Origin: an uncultured Collinsella sp.
Lineage (GTDB): Bacteria; Actinomycetota; Coriobacteriia; Coriobacteriales; Coriobacteriaceae
Reading direction: 5' to 3'
Assembly: GCA_900540895.1 (NCBI GenBank)
Contig: UQHV01000010.1
Location: 18,331 to 82,330, forward strand
DNA length: 64,000 bases
Both the position numbers and the translations under genes were made by a program. The notes beneath the pieces are model-generated. The model made no database searches and was not told where the DNA came from. It saw nothing but the letters and a program-made list of their open reading frames with translations. This document shows positions 43,521-51,513 of the stretch, piece by piece. Numbering within the stretch: the first letter of the stretch is position 1; the number at the start of each line of letters is the position of its first letter.

Positions 43521-44315
43521 TTAGTCTTCGTCGTCTTCGAGCGGATCGTAGTCGGAATCGACACCGGCGGCTGCATGGGAACCGTTGAACTTGAAGCCCA
43601 TGAAGACGACAGCCAGGCACACACCGATCAGAGCGACCGCGATGACGGACAGGTTGAGGTAAGCGGCGAGCAGGAAACCGATGAACAGGAACGGAGTCAT
43701 ACCCTTCTTGATCATCATGGTGAGCAGCAGGGCCAAGCCGTAGGCAGTCATGATCTTGGTCGAAACGTTAAGACCAGTGGACAGCCACTCGGGAACCATG
43801 TTGACGATGGCCTGAACCAGGTCGGTGCCAACAAAGACGGCGAGGAAGATCGGCAGGAAGTACATGATGGCGTACAGACCGGAGCCGGCGCAGATGTGCA
43901 TACGGTAGGCGGTCTTGAAGTTACCGTTATCGATCGCGCTATCTGCCACATGGGTGAGGGCGGCGATGATGGAACGGAACACGATGCCGAGGAGCTGACC
44001 CAGGACGGCGACCGGGATGGCGATCGTCATGGCGGTCTCGGCGGAAGCATCGGTCAGGCACGCAAAGGCAGCGGCCACGATGCCGCCCAGGACCATATCA
44101 GGCGGAACGGCGGCGCCGACCTGCACCAGGCCCATGGACACGAGCTCGACGGCGGCACCGACGGCAAGGCCGGTGGGCACATCGCCCAGCAGCAGACCGA
44201 CGAGCGTAGCGCCAACGAGGGGCTGCTCGAAGTTAAGACGACCGAGCAGGCGGGAGTCCCACATGCAGAACACGCCGACGAGGCCGACGAGCACCGCACT
44301 GATGAACGTATTCAT
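43521..44315 (-). CDS. PTS mannose-family IIC component
   Basis: A 264-residue integral membrane channel of the mannose-family PTS with about eight hydrophobic helices. Family blocks: FCMWDSRLLGRLNFEQPLVGATLVGLLLGD and GAAVELVSMGLVQVGAAVPPD near the N-terminus, which hold the sugar-contact region. A short acidic tail (YDPLEDDED) ends the protein. GAAAGGAG precedes the ATG. Second gene of the operon between IIAB and IID. The family suggests hexoses or their amine derivatives; the SIS enzyme in the same operon points to the latter. Confidence 0.95.
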   Translation of the reverse strand: MNTFISAVLVGLVGVFCMWDSRLLGRLNFEQPLVGATLVGLLLGDVPTGLAVGAAVELVSMGLVQVGAAVPPDMVLGGIVAAAFACLTDASAETAMTIAIPVAVLGQLLGIVFRSIIAALTHVADSAIDNGNFKTAYRMHICAGSGLYAIMYFLPIFLAVFVGTDLVQAIVNMVPEWLSTGLNVSTKIMTAYGLALLLTMMIKKGMTPFLFIGFLLAAYLNLSVIAVALIGVCLAVVFMGFKFNGSHAAAGVDSDYDPLEDDED

Positions 44316-44351
44316 ACCCTTCTCCTTTCAGTCAGGCAAAAGCCTGGTTGA

Positions 44352-45275
44352 TTACAGCTTGGCGTCGATGTCGACGCTCTGATACGTAGGGGTCTGCTGG
44401 ACGTAGAGCTTGATGCCCATGTCGAGCAGCTGGTTGACGTCGGCCTTCTGGTTGGCGTCGAGGAAGACGGAGCTGTCCTTGCCTCCGACCTGATCGGCAC
44501 CGTCGTGGTTGGCGGTGGCGCCCAGGTTGATGGCATCGAGCTTGTAGCCCTGGCAGAACTGCAGCATCTCGGCCGTGTTGCCAAAGACGAACATGACGCG
44601 CTCGCCGAGGGTGTTGAGCTTGTCCATCTTGGCGAGGGCACGCTCGACGGTGAAGACGTTCAGGCGCACGCCCTGGGGCTTGGCCAGCTTAAGAGCGCCC
44701 TTCTTGATGTCATCGTTGGCGGCAGCGTTGTCGACGACGATGATGCGCTCGGCCTGAACCTTGGTGGTCCAGGTAAAGACGACCTGGCCGTGCAGCAGAC
44801 GGTAGTCAAGACGTGCGAGGACGATCTTGGCGGGACCGGAGCTGTGACGGGGCGCCTTGGCCTTCTTGGCGGGAGCCGCGGCAGCCTCGACCGGTGCGTT
44901 GGGGTTGGTCAGACCGGTACGGGCCTCGTTGATGAGGGCCGCGAGCTCGGCGCCCTTGATGGGGACGGGGCTCATAGCGAGCGTCAGTGCCAGCGGGATG
45001 TTGAAACCGCTGACAACCGTGAACTTCGTGCCGTTCTTGGAAAGCTCGACCATGTTGTTGTTGACCGAGCTGCCGAGCATATCGGTCAGCACATAGACGG
45101 TGTCGTCCGCGTTGAACGTGGCGATCATGGCGTCCACCTTATCGGTGATGGGCTCCTTGTCGTCACGAGCAAGCGACACGACGTGGACGTTCGACACGTC
45201 GCCGAGAACCATCTCGAGCGTGTCTTTGGCGCCTGCGGCCAGGCCGCCATGAGATGCGAGAATGATCTGATTCAT
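44352..45275 (-). CDS. PTS mannose-family IIAB component
   Basis: A fused phosphotransfer protein, 307 residues. Residues 1-125 are the IIA domain with phosphorylation site His9 in ASHGGLAAG. An Ala/Pro/Lys linker (about 129-147, EAAAAPAKKAKAP) leads to the IIB domain (about 149-307), whose phosphorylated His162 is in DYRLLHGQVVFTW. It takes phosphate from HPr and passes it to the sugar through IIC-IID. AAAAGGAGG precedes the ATG. The first gene of the operon; upstream lies a TATAAT-like -10 and an ACGTTATA-type site. Confidence 0.96.
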   Translation of the reverse strand: MNQIILASHGGLAAGAKDTLEMVLGDVSNVHVVSLARDDKEPITDKVDAMIATFNADDTVYVLTDMLGSSVNNNMVELSKNGTKFTVVSGFNIPLALTLAMSPVPIKGAELAALINEARTGLTNPNAPVEAAAAPAKKAKAPRHSSGPAKIVLARLDYRLLHGQVVFTWTTKVQAERIIVVDNAAANDDIKKGALKLAKPQGVRLNVFTVERALAKMDKLNTLGERVMFVFGNTAEMLQFCQGYKLDAINLGATANHDGADQVGGKDSSVFLDANQKADVNQLLDMGIKLYVQQTPTYQSVDIDAKL

Positions 45276-45303
45276 CTTGCCTCCTCCTTTTCGTTATGGT
45301 CAT

Positions 45304-45345
45304 TATAACGTCTTATACGTTGCTTATATTGCTAATTAGTATAAA
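45304..45345 (-). promoter_or_regulatory. PTS operon promoter with ACGTTATA-type site
   Basis: On the minus strand ACGTATAAGACGTTATA (45304-45320) overlaps a TATAAT box (45303-45308). The word aligns with sites at 39152-39168 and 46581-46597. A repressor here would cover the -10. The stretch to 45345 is AT-rich against the GC background. Confidence 0.55.
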
Positions 45346-45458
45346 GACCGTTCGCGGGTGAAAATCGACCGTTGACGGGTTTAACGTACTTGAAACGTTG
45401 GGGCCGGGTAGGCCGGCGCTGGCTGGATAACCCGAGGTCAGACCCTGCGCGCAATCCT

Positions 45459-46541
45459 CTATCGCACAAAGTACCAGGGGCTTTCCTGCACGGTGGGCTC
45501 CAGCGCGATGCCGGTGCGCTCCTTAAACAGATCCATGTCCTGCGATTTCTCCGTCCACCACGCGTTGGGCTTAAAGGTCATGCTCTCAACGACATGACCG
45601 ACAAACACACTGTTGCGCAGCTTGGAGAAGTCGGTGTTCATGATCAGGATGGACGCGAGCACCAGCACGATGCCCAGGACCTTGATCGCGCCGGCGGGCT
45701 CGGCGTAGATGCCAATGCCCACCAGTACGGTGACGACCGTCTCGAATGACATTACGACGGGAACTTTCGATGTCTCGAGCCCCATGGACAGACCCTGCAT
45801 ATATAAGATGTAGGCCACAGCTGTGGGGATGAGTCCAAAGCCAAGGAACAGCAGCAGCAGCTGTGGCGACATTGCCGCGGCGACATCCGGCCACGGAGCC
45901 GCGATAGCCGCCATAACCGCACCGCCAAAAACAAAGCCCCAAAACGTGACAGCCAGCGGGTGGACCGTCTTGGTTGCTATCCGGCTAAACACCGCGAGCG
46001 ACGCACCACAAAGGCCTGCAATCACGCCCGACGTGACGCCCCAAACCGAAAAATGGAAACCGGAAAGGTCGCCATTGGTCACTGCAAGCACGCACCCAAC
46101 GATGTTAAAGACAATGGCAACGAGCTTGTTGGGGGTCACGTCCTCGCGATAAAGTACGCGGCCGAGCATGACACCAAACACCGGCGAGGTGTAAAGCAGC
46201 ACCGAGGCCGTGGACATGCCGACCTCGCCCATGCACTCGTAATAGCAGGTGTTGGCGGCGGCCAGACCGACGATACCGACAAGCGCGCAGGGGACGAGCT
46301 CTTTGGGGCTTGCCTTGAACAGGGCCAGCGGACCCTGAGCCACGGTAGACCCCTCACCCGGACGGCAGCCCATAAACATCAGGACCGGTGCCAAGATAAG
46401 CGCTCCGACCAACAAGCGAAAGGCAGCCATGCTCTGGGATGAAACGCCCATGGCCGAGATGCCGTTTACAAAGATTCCGATGCTGCCCCACATAAGCGCG
46501 GCGACCAGCACCAGCACATAGCCCAGATTGCTTTTCTTCAA
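45459..46541 (-). CDS. EamA/DMT-family transporter in the sugar-amine region
   Basis: A 360-residue ten-helix DMT transporter with two EamA halves (about 5-140 and 150-295; VLVAALMWGSIGIFVNG and VTSGVIAGLCGASLAVFSRIA). An unusual 60-residue hydrophilic C-terminal tail follows the last helix. The start is taken as TTG at 46541 because GAGGAGG lies 5 bases before it; a GTG at 46577 is in frame but lacks a site. An ACGTTATA-type operator is just upstream, shared with the PTS operon. It may move the released amine or a related metabolite; that is inference. Confidence 0.82.
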   Translation of the reverse strand: MKKSNLGYVLVLVAALMWGSIGIFVNGISAMGVSSQSMAAFRLLVGALILAPVLMFMGCRPGEGSTVAQGPLALFKASPKELVPCALVGIVGLAAANTCYYECMGEVGMSTASVLLYTSPVFGVMLGRVLYREDVTPNKLVAIVFNIVGCVLAVTNGDLSGFHFSVWGVTSGVIAGLCGASLAVFSRIATKTVHPLAVTFWGFVFGGAVMAAIAAPWPDVAAAMSPQLLLLFLGFGLIPTAVAYILYMQGLSMGLETSKVPVVMSFETVVTVLVGIGIYAEPAGAIKVLGIVLVLASILIMNTDFSKLRNSVFVGHVVESMTFKPNAWWTEKSQDMDLFKERTGIALEPTVQESPWYFVR

Positions 46542-46580
46542 CGCAGCCTCCTCGGTATTGTTTCCAATATGTTTCACACT

Positions 46581-46600
46581 ACGTTATAGTCGTTATATAC
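46581..46600 (-). promoter_or_regulatory. ACGTTATA-type site before the DMT gene
   Basis: ACGTTATAGTCGTTATATAC on the plus strand aligns with the sites at 39152 and 45304 (minus strand). It lies 40 bases upstream of the TTG start, in promoter position. Confidence 0.5.
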
Positions 46601-46670
46601 ATTTTTCAAGACACAAATCGGCGAGCGGGAAAATCCGATCGCCCACACACTCATTGGGTGCTCATTGGGG

Positions 46671-46785
46671 ACGTACTTAAATGAGTAGTCGTTGGGGACG
46701 TTCTTGGATGACTAGTCATTTAAGAACGTCCCCAACGACTAGGACTGTCCCCAACTGCCGGCAGAAAAGGAACGTCCCCAAGCGC
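46671..46785. repeat. GGGGACG repeat cluster
   Basis: A perfect 20-bp inverted repeat (46686-46705, 46722-46741; TAGTCGTTGGGGACGTTCTT and inverse) plus partial copies: CTCATTGGGGACGTACTT at 46671-46688, GACTGTCCCCAA at 46744-46755 and GGAACGTCCCCAAGCG at 46769-46784. Against 38157, both arms carry the matching A-to-G and T-to-C changes, so the pairing is kept. No gene is present. Confidence 0.8.
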
Positions 46786-46797
46786 TGCCATGAATTC

Positions 46798-46864
46798 AGT
46801 TGCGGTGAAATAGTTCCTGAATAGAGGCTTCAGACCCCCAAACAGGAACTATTCCACCGCAACT
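46798..46864. repeat. 22-bp inverted-repeat element, CAGGAACTAT family
   Basis: Arms 46798-46819 and 46843-46864 are inverted copies with 21 of 22 matches around a 23-base loop. The element ends 36 bases before the SIS3 stop (minus strand) and could act as its terminator, but there is no T-run. Confidence 0.8.
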
Positions 46865-46899
46865 TATGAGGACATCGAGCTGTTAGGCTGCTCCATCCC

Positions 46900-47892
46900 C
46901 TAGTAGTCCAGCTTCCACATGTAGCGGCGCGTCATGTAGTCCTTATGGGTGACGGCAGAGAGTGCGCGCATGTAGACGTTGTTGAGGATCGGGGCAAAGA
47001 TCAGGTGGTTGAAGTACTCGCTCACGCTGTCCTTGATGTCGTTGAGGCCGAGCTCCTTGGCGTCGAGCTGATAGACGCGCTCGCCACCGTACTGGTTGAC
47101 GAAGCGGATGCCGCGCTCGTCGTTGCAGCGGCTGCGGCCGACGCTGATGAGCTGGAACAGCGAGGTGCGCTTGTCCAGGATCTCGAAGGGGCCGTGGAAG
47201 AAGTCGCAGGTGTTGATGGTGCAAGAGTCGATCTGCAGCATCTCCTGCACGTTGCAGATGCTAAAGACGTAAGCGGCACCAAAAAGCGGACCCTGAGCCA
47301 TGACATTAATGCAGGGCTTGTCGACGTTCTGCTCGGCCCACTTAGCTGCGAGCGGACGGGTGTACTCGACGGCCTTGCGATAGATGGGGTCGACCAAGTC
47401 GAACGCGGCCATAGCGGTCTCGTACTCGGCATAGCCCTCGGTCTGCTGCGTAAGCTCCATGGCGATCATGGTCACGACGGCGGAGTTGGTACGGCCCATG
47501 CAGGACTCATCGACGGCCAGGCTGTCGTACTGGATCTTGTAGTCGCAGACCTCGGTGAGGCCGGACTCGTCAACATAGATTGCGATGGTGCTGGCGCCGT
47601 GGTCCTTGGCGACCTGGGCGGCGACGATGGTCTCCTTGGTGCCGCGCATGGACACGACGACGGCCAGGGTGTTCTCGTTGACGTAGGCAGGGGTTGCGTG
47701 CACGAACTCGTTGCTGGTGTAGCTGGAGCTCACGACCTGCGTGGCCTCGTGCTCCATAAAGTACTGGGCAGGATAGTTGCCGCCGTTGGATCCACCAGCG
47801 CCAATCCACACGACGCGCTTGATGCCGCCCTTGTCTGCCTTGTCAGCCAAAACCTGGGAGACGACATCCTTAACCTGTTCCTGAGTAGTCAT
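46900..47892 (-). CDS. SIS-domain deglycase-like enzyme (paralog 3)
   Basis: A 330-residue double-SIS protein related to the enzymes at 34216 and 41491, with the tail TRRYMWKLDY. It is the most divergent: the phosphate loop reads VSMRGTKETI instead of CS-x-GG/SGxT-E, and the active-site segment is NTCDFFHGPFE, with Asp where the others have Glu (GEYFHGPFE). This may mean a different substrate. It is divergent from gntR3 at 48098; the shared 205-base gap holds two matching operator-like sites, so it is the likely target of that regulator. Confidence 0.84.
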   Translation of the reverse strand: MTTQEQVKDVVSQVLADKADKGGIKRVVWIGAGGSNGGNYPAQYFMEHEATQVVSSSYTSNEFVHATPAYVNENTLAVVVSMRGTKETIVAAQVAKDHGASTIAIYVDESGLTEVCDYKIQYDSLAVDESCMGRTNSAVVTMIAMELTQQTEGYAEYETAMAAFDLVDPIYRKAVEYTRPLAAKWAEQNVDKPCINVMAQGPLFGAAYVFSICNVQEMLQIDSCTINTCDFFHGPFEILDKRTSLFQLISVGRSRCNDERGIRFVNQYGGERVYQLDAKELGLNDIKDSVSEYFNHLIFAPILNNVYMRALSAVTHKDYMTRRYMWKLDY

Positions 47893-47929
47893 CGTGCATC
47901 AGCCTTTCTTCTCGTTTGATGCTCTCGAT

Positions 47930-48089
47930 GGCATACAAGTTACATACATGTTTTGGTTATGTCGACTAGTTGTATGCTATATTTGTCTTAGATATTTTGC
48001 TGATGCGGTTTTCGACAACTGGCTACCAGCGGTTTTGTTGTTGTATTGAATACATGCTTGCTTAGATAGGCATACAAGTTAGATACAGG
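47930..48089. promoter_or_regulatory. divergent promoter with duplicated GntR sites
   Basis: Two 21-base sites beginning GGCATACAAGTTA lie at 47930-47950 and 48069-48089, differing in two bases. A reverse partial copy (TTGTATGC) lies at 47970-47977. The first is 38 bases upstream of SIS3; the second ends 9 bases before the gntR3 start and covers its ribosome site. This layout suits joint repression and autoregulation. Confidence 0.7.
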
Positions 48090-48097
48090 TTGATCAC

Positions 48098-48820
48098 ATG
48101 AACGCTTCGTCTAAAAAGAAACTGAACCAATACGAGCGCTTGGCGGGCATGTTGCGTGACCGCATCGCCGCCGGCATCTACGCACGCGGAGACAAGCTGC
48201 CGTCCGAGATGGAACTCATGGACGAATCGGGGCTGTCGCGCAGCACCGTGCGCCACGCCCTTAAGGTTCTCGTTGATGAGGGCCTGGTGCGCACCGAGCG
48301 CGGGCGTGGCGCCTTTGTGGCCGACACGCCCGCGCTCCACGAGAACAACCTAGTGTTTTCGAGCTATACCAAGCAGGTCGAAGGTCAGGGCATGAAGCCC
48401 ACCACGCGCACCGTGGACTCGGGCTTTGCCAAGGCGGCCGGCAGCATAGCTAAGTTCTTTGACGCCGCCGTGGGCAGCAAGCTCGTCAAACTTGTCCGTC
48501 TGCGCTACCTGGACGACGTGCCGCTGTGCCTGGAGACCACCTACCTGCCGCCAAGCTTCGAGACGCTCATCGATCGCGATATCAACGGTTCGCTCTACGC
48601 GACGCTGCGCCAAGAATTCCATCGCGCGCCGGCACAGGGGCATAAGACCTTTGAGGTGTGCTACGCCTCGCAAAACGAGGCGTTTTTGCTCAACGTCGAG
48701 CGCGGGCAGGCACTAATCCTGATCACCGACTACGTCTACGACACCGACGGCCGCCCGCTCCATGTCTCCAAGCGCATCCAACGCACCGACCGTGCCAAAT
48801 ACACCGAACCCATCGGCTAA
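48098..48820 (+). CDS. GntR/UTRA-family regulator 3
   Basis: A 240-residue HutC-type regulator. The winged helix (about 5-77) contains MELMDESGLSRSTVRHALKVLVDEGLVRTERGRGAFV, followed by a UTRA domain sensing a small, probably phosphorylated, ligand. It is divergent from SIS3 (46900). Two near-identical 21-base sites sit in the gap, one over its own weak ribosome site, so it probably controls SIS3 and itself. The gene ends at a 16-bp hairpin shared with the convergent GNAT gene. Confidence 0.93.
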   Translation: MNASSKKKLNQYERLAGMLRDRIAAGIYARGDKLPSEMELMDESGLSRSTVRHALKVLVDEGLVRTERGRGAFVADTPALHENNLVFSSYTKQVEGQGMKPTTRTVDSGFAKAAGSIAKFFDAAVGSKLVKLVRLRYLDDVPLCLETTYLPPSFETLIDRDINGSLYATLRQEFHRAPAQGHKTFEVCYASQNEAFLLNVERGQALILITDYVYDTDGRPLHVSKRIQRTDRAKYTEPIG

Positions 48821-48828
48821 CCAACACC

Positions 48829-48869
48829 AAAACCACCACAAAGGGGACAGGCACCTTTGTGGTGGTTTT
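48829..48869. terminator. bidirectional terminator with GGGGACAG loop
   Basis: AAAACCACCACAAAGG (48829-48844) pairs perfectly with CCTTTGTGGTGGTTTT (48854-48869), loop GGACAGGCA. It lies between the convergent gntR3 and GNAT genes and touches the GNAT stop. It is one of the GGGGAC-tagged hairpins. Confidence 0.75.
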
Positions 48870-49449
48870 AGGCGAGGAGGTCGGGGAACCAGGTTGGCTT
48901 AGGTTGGTTAGGGACGCGCTCGGCCAGGACCAGCTCCATCCAGCACATGTCGTACCAGCGGCCGAACTTTTGGGCGCAGCGGTCGAAGGCGCCCACCAGG
49001 CGATATCCCATATGGGCATGGAAATCCTGGCTGTTGTGCGTCAGGTACTCGTCGTCCTTGTCGTGCGGCACGGCAATGAGCGCGCACATGTTGGTGATGC
49101 CCATCGCGATCAGACATTGCTTGAGCGCGTCGTGCAGCTTGCGGCCCAGCCCGCCGTGGCGCACATCGCGCGCCAGGTAGATCGATGTCTCGACCGACCA
49201 GTCGTACGCCTCGCGGCTGTTAAGCGAACTCACGTAGGCATAGCCTACCGGACGCCCGTCCAACTCCATCACCAAATATGGATAGCGCTTGAGCGTACGC
49301 TCGATGCGCCCAGCGAACTCCTCAACGCTCGGCACCTCGTATTCGCAGGTAATCGCCGTCTGGCGCACATACGGCTCATAGATGGCAAGCAACGCCGGCG
49401 CATCATCGGGCGTCGCCAGGCGAATCGTCGGCTCGGACATCTCGGTCAT
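48868..49449 (-). CDS. GNAT-family N-acetyltransferase
   Basis: A 193-residue acetyltransferase of the phosphinothricin acetyltransferase-like (PAT) group. It opens with IRLATPDDAPALLAIYEPYVRQTAITCEYEVPS, typical of that group. The acetyl-CoA loop is ARDVRHGGLGRKLHDAL (variant of Q/RxxGxG/A), and the C-terminal part carries MGYRLVGAFDRCAQKFGRWYDMCWMEL. The acceptor is unknown; relatives act on amino acids or toxic analogues. GAAGGG precedes the ATG. It is convergent with gntR3 and sits behind the threonine aldolase terminator. Confidence 0.88.
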   Translation of the reverse strand: MTEMSEPTIRLATPDDAPALLAIYEPYVRQTAITCEYEVPSVEEFAGRIERTLKRYPYLVMELDGRPVGYAYVSSLNSREAYDWSVETSIYLARDVRHGGLGRKLHDALKQCLIAMGITNMCALIAVPHDKDDEYLTHNSQDFHAHMGYRLVGAFDRCAQKFGRWYDMCWMELVLAERVPNQPKPTWFPDLLA

Positions 49450-49473
49450 ACAACCCTTCTCCCCAAAAGCAAA

Positions 49474-49508
49474 GGCCGCCCTGCGCCAAGCTCAGGCGCA
49501 GGGCGGCC
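49474..49508 (-). terminator. terminator after the threonine aldolase gene
   Basis: GGCCGCCCTGCGCC and GGCGCAGGGCGGCC form a perfect 14-bp stem with a 7-base loop. On the minus strand it is followed by TTTGCTTTT, 18 bases after the ltaE stop. Confidence 0.82.
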
Positions 49509-49526
49509 CCTTGTCATTACATCAGG

Positions 49527-50552
49527 CTACAGGACAGCCGCCAACGCGTCGATATCCTCCTGCGTCGTGGCCCAGCTGGTGCAAAAGCGCACCACCGTGT
49601 GGGTCTCGTCGTACTTTTCCCAGTACTCGATCGAGGCATGCTCGCGAATGCGGGCCATGTCCTCGTTGGGCAGAATCACAAACTGCTGGTTGGTCGGCGT
49701 CTCCAAGAAGAACTGGTAGCCGCGCTCGTGCAGCACGCGACGCAGCGCCTGAGCGGTCTCAATCGCCTGGCGACCAATCTCAAAATACAGGCCATCGGTA
49801 AAAAGGGCCTCGAACTGCACACCCGTCAGGCGGCCCTTGGCAAGCAGCGCGCCGTGCTGCTTAATACGCGGAATGGGATGCGCCGGGGTGTGCATGCCGC
49901 AAAACACCACAGCCTCGCCGCACAGAGCGCCGCACTTGGTGCCGCCGATGTAGAACACGTCGCACAGCTGCGCCAGCTCGGGCAGGGTAATGTCGCACTC
50001 ATCGGCCGCCAGCGCATAGGCCAGGCGGGCGCCATCCACAAACAGCGGAATCTCGCGCTTCTGGCACACTGCATGGATCGCCGCGAGCTCGGCCTTGGAG
50101 TACAGCGTGCCGTACTCGGTCGATAGACTCACGTACACGGCGCCCGGGAACACCGTGTGCTCGTAGCTCTCGTTTTCGTAGAACACCTGGATATAGTTCT
50201 CGAGGTCCTCGGCGTGCATCTTGCCCTCGTAGCCGGGGATGGTGAGCACCTTGTGGCCGCCAAACTCGATGGCGCCTGCCTCGTGACAGGCGACGTGGCC
50301 GGTCTCGGCAGCAACGACGCCCTCGTACGGCGCAAGCAACATGTCGATCACCGTCGCGTTGGCCTGCGTGCCGCCCACCAGAAAAAACACGTCGGCATCG
50401 GGGGCCTGACAGGCCTCGCGGATAAGTTGCTTGGCACGCTCGGTGTGCGCATCGGTACCGTAGCCGGGCTGCGGCTCCATATTGGTGTCGACAAGCGCCT
50501 GCAGCACCGCCGGATGTGCACCGTGGGAATAGTCGTTGTTAAACGCGAGCAT
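49527..50552 (-). CDS. ltaE: low-specificity L-threonine aldolase
   Basis: A PLP enzyme of the beta-eliminating lyase group that splits threonine or allo-threonine to glycine and acetaldehyde. It has 341 residues. The start FNNDYSHGAHPAVLQAL and PGYGTDAHT match the family; the cofactor region includes GGTQANAT and FVDGARLAYAL, and the PLP-binding Lys lies in IGGTKCGALCGEA. The gene order ltaE then GNAT, separated by a terminator, shows no pathway link. GAGAGGA precedes the ATG. Confidence 0.93.
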   Translation of the reverse strand: MLAFNNDYSHGAHPAVLQALVDTNMEPQPGYGTDAHTERAKQLIREACQAPDADVFFLVGGTQANATVIDMLLAPYEGVVAAETGHVACHEAGAIEFGGHKVLTIPGYEGKMHAEDLENYIQVFYENESYEHTVFPGAVYVSLSTEYGTLYSKAELAAIHAVCQKREIPLFVDGARLAYALAADECDITLPELAQLCDVFYIGGTKCGALCGEAVVFCGMHTPAHPIPRIKQHGALLAKGRLTGVQFEALFTDGLYFEIGRQAIETAQALRRVLHERGYQFFLETPTNQQFVILPNEDMARIREHASIEYWEKYDETHTVVRFCTSWATTQEDIDALAAVL

Positions 50553-50597
50553 GGCAATCCTCTCTTACCGGGTATCGGCCAGATGATTCAAACGGGG

Positions 50598-51461
50598 CTA
50601 TTGTACGCCGTTGGGATAGGCGATGCGCGCGGCAAGGCACTCAAGTGCCAGTACCAGGGCAAAACCGCAGCTCACGTCACTCAAAAAGTGCGCTCCAATC
50701 ACGATGCGCCCAAAGGCGACGAGCGCCGCGATCACAGCCGCCGCCCAAAAGATCACGCGGCGACGCGAAGGTTTTTCCTTAAAGGCTGCCGCGGGAAGCC
50801 CGGCGAGCATAAGGCCAATCGCCGCATGCGCCGTGTGTCCGCTCGCAAACGACTTGAACCCGTCCTTAATCACGCCGGCGGCGATATAGGCCCACTTGTC
50901 GGGGTTGCCGATCACCCACCACGGCTGAAAATTGAGCCCCGGCGTGACCTCGATCACGCGCATGCGCGGGCGCGACCATAACGGCTTAACAATGACGTTG
51001 AGGATGATGGCCTGAGCGACCCACACGGCCAGCACCATCAACGCCCAGCGCGTGAGCTCGTCGGGCTCGGTCGTGCGCGTAAAGCGATAGACGATGAGGT
51101 TGGCAGCAATGACCAGCACAAACGTCAGCACCAACTGAACCGCGATGAGTTTGCCGCCAACCCTCAGGGACGAAACGATCTCGTAGCCGGTCAGGCCAAC
51201 GTTGACGAGGATGCCGAGCACGGCGAGCCACTTGCTCGTCTTGGAATCGGGTCGCGCCGAGCGCACGAGCATAACGCCCGCGATGCTCGCCGTCAGCTCG
51301 AACGGCAGCTCGCCGGCCGCCTCGACAAAGCGACCGAACAGGCTAGACGAGTTGAACAGCGCGCTCGAGATTTGGTAATCGAAAAACGTGCCGATGAGCA
51401 GGCAGAGGGCCAGGATGGCCGCGACAATGGCGGCGTCTTTCTTATAGATATACCCGAGCAT
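50598..51461 (-). CDS. PAP2-family membrane phosphatase
   Basis: A 287-residue membrane protein with about seven hydrophobic helices and the PAP2 phosphatase triad: KPLWSRPRM (motif 1), SGHTAHAA (motif 2) and GRIVIGAHFLSDV (motif 3). The catalytic His residues and Arg face outside in this family. Relatives act on phosphatidic acid, undecaprenyl-PP or phosphatidylglycerophosphate; which applies here is open. GAAAGGA precedes the ATG. It lies downstream of mfd, separated by a GTACGC-tip repeat. Confidence 0.9.
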   Translation of the reverse strand: MLGYIYKKDAAIVAAILALCLLIGTFFDYQISSALFNSSSLFGRFVEAAGELPFELTASIAGVMLVRSARPDSKTSKWLAVLGILVNVGLTGYEIVSSLRVGGKLIAVQLVLTFVLVIAANLIVYRFTRTTEPDELTRWALMVLAVWVAQAIILNVIVKPLWSRPRMRVIEVTPGLNFQPWWVIGNPDKWAYIAAGVIKDGFKSFASGHTAHAAIGLMLAGLPAAAFKEKPSRRRVIFWAAAVIAALVAFGRIVIGAHFLSDVSCGFALVLALECLAARIAYPNGVQ

Positions 51462-51513
51462 ACTTTCCTTTCGGTCGGGTGAAGACTCAACCAGCGGCGT
51501 AGGTCCTCACAGG

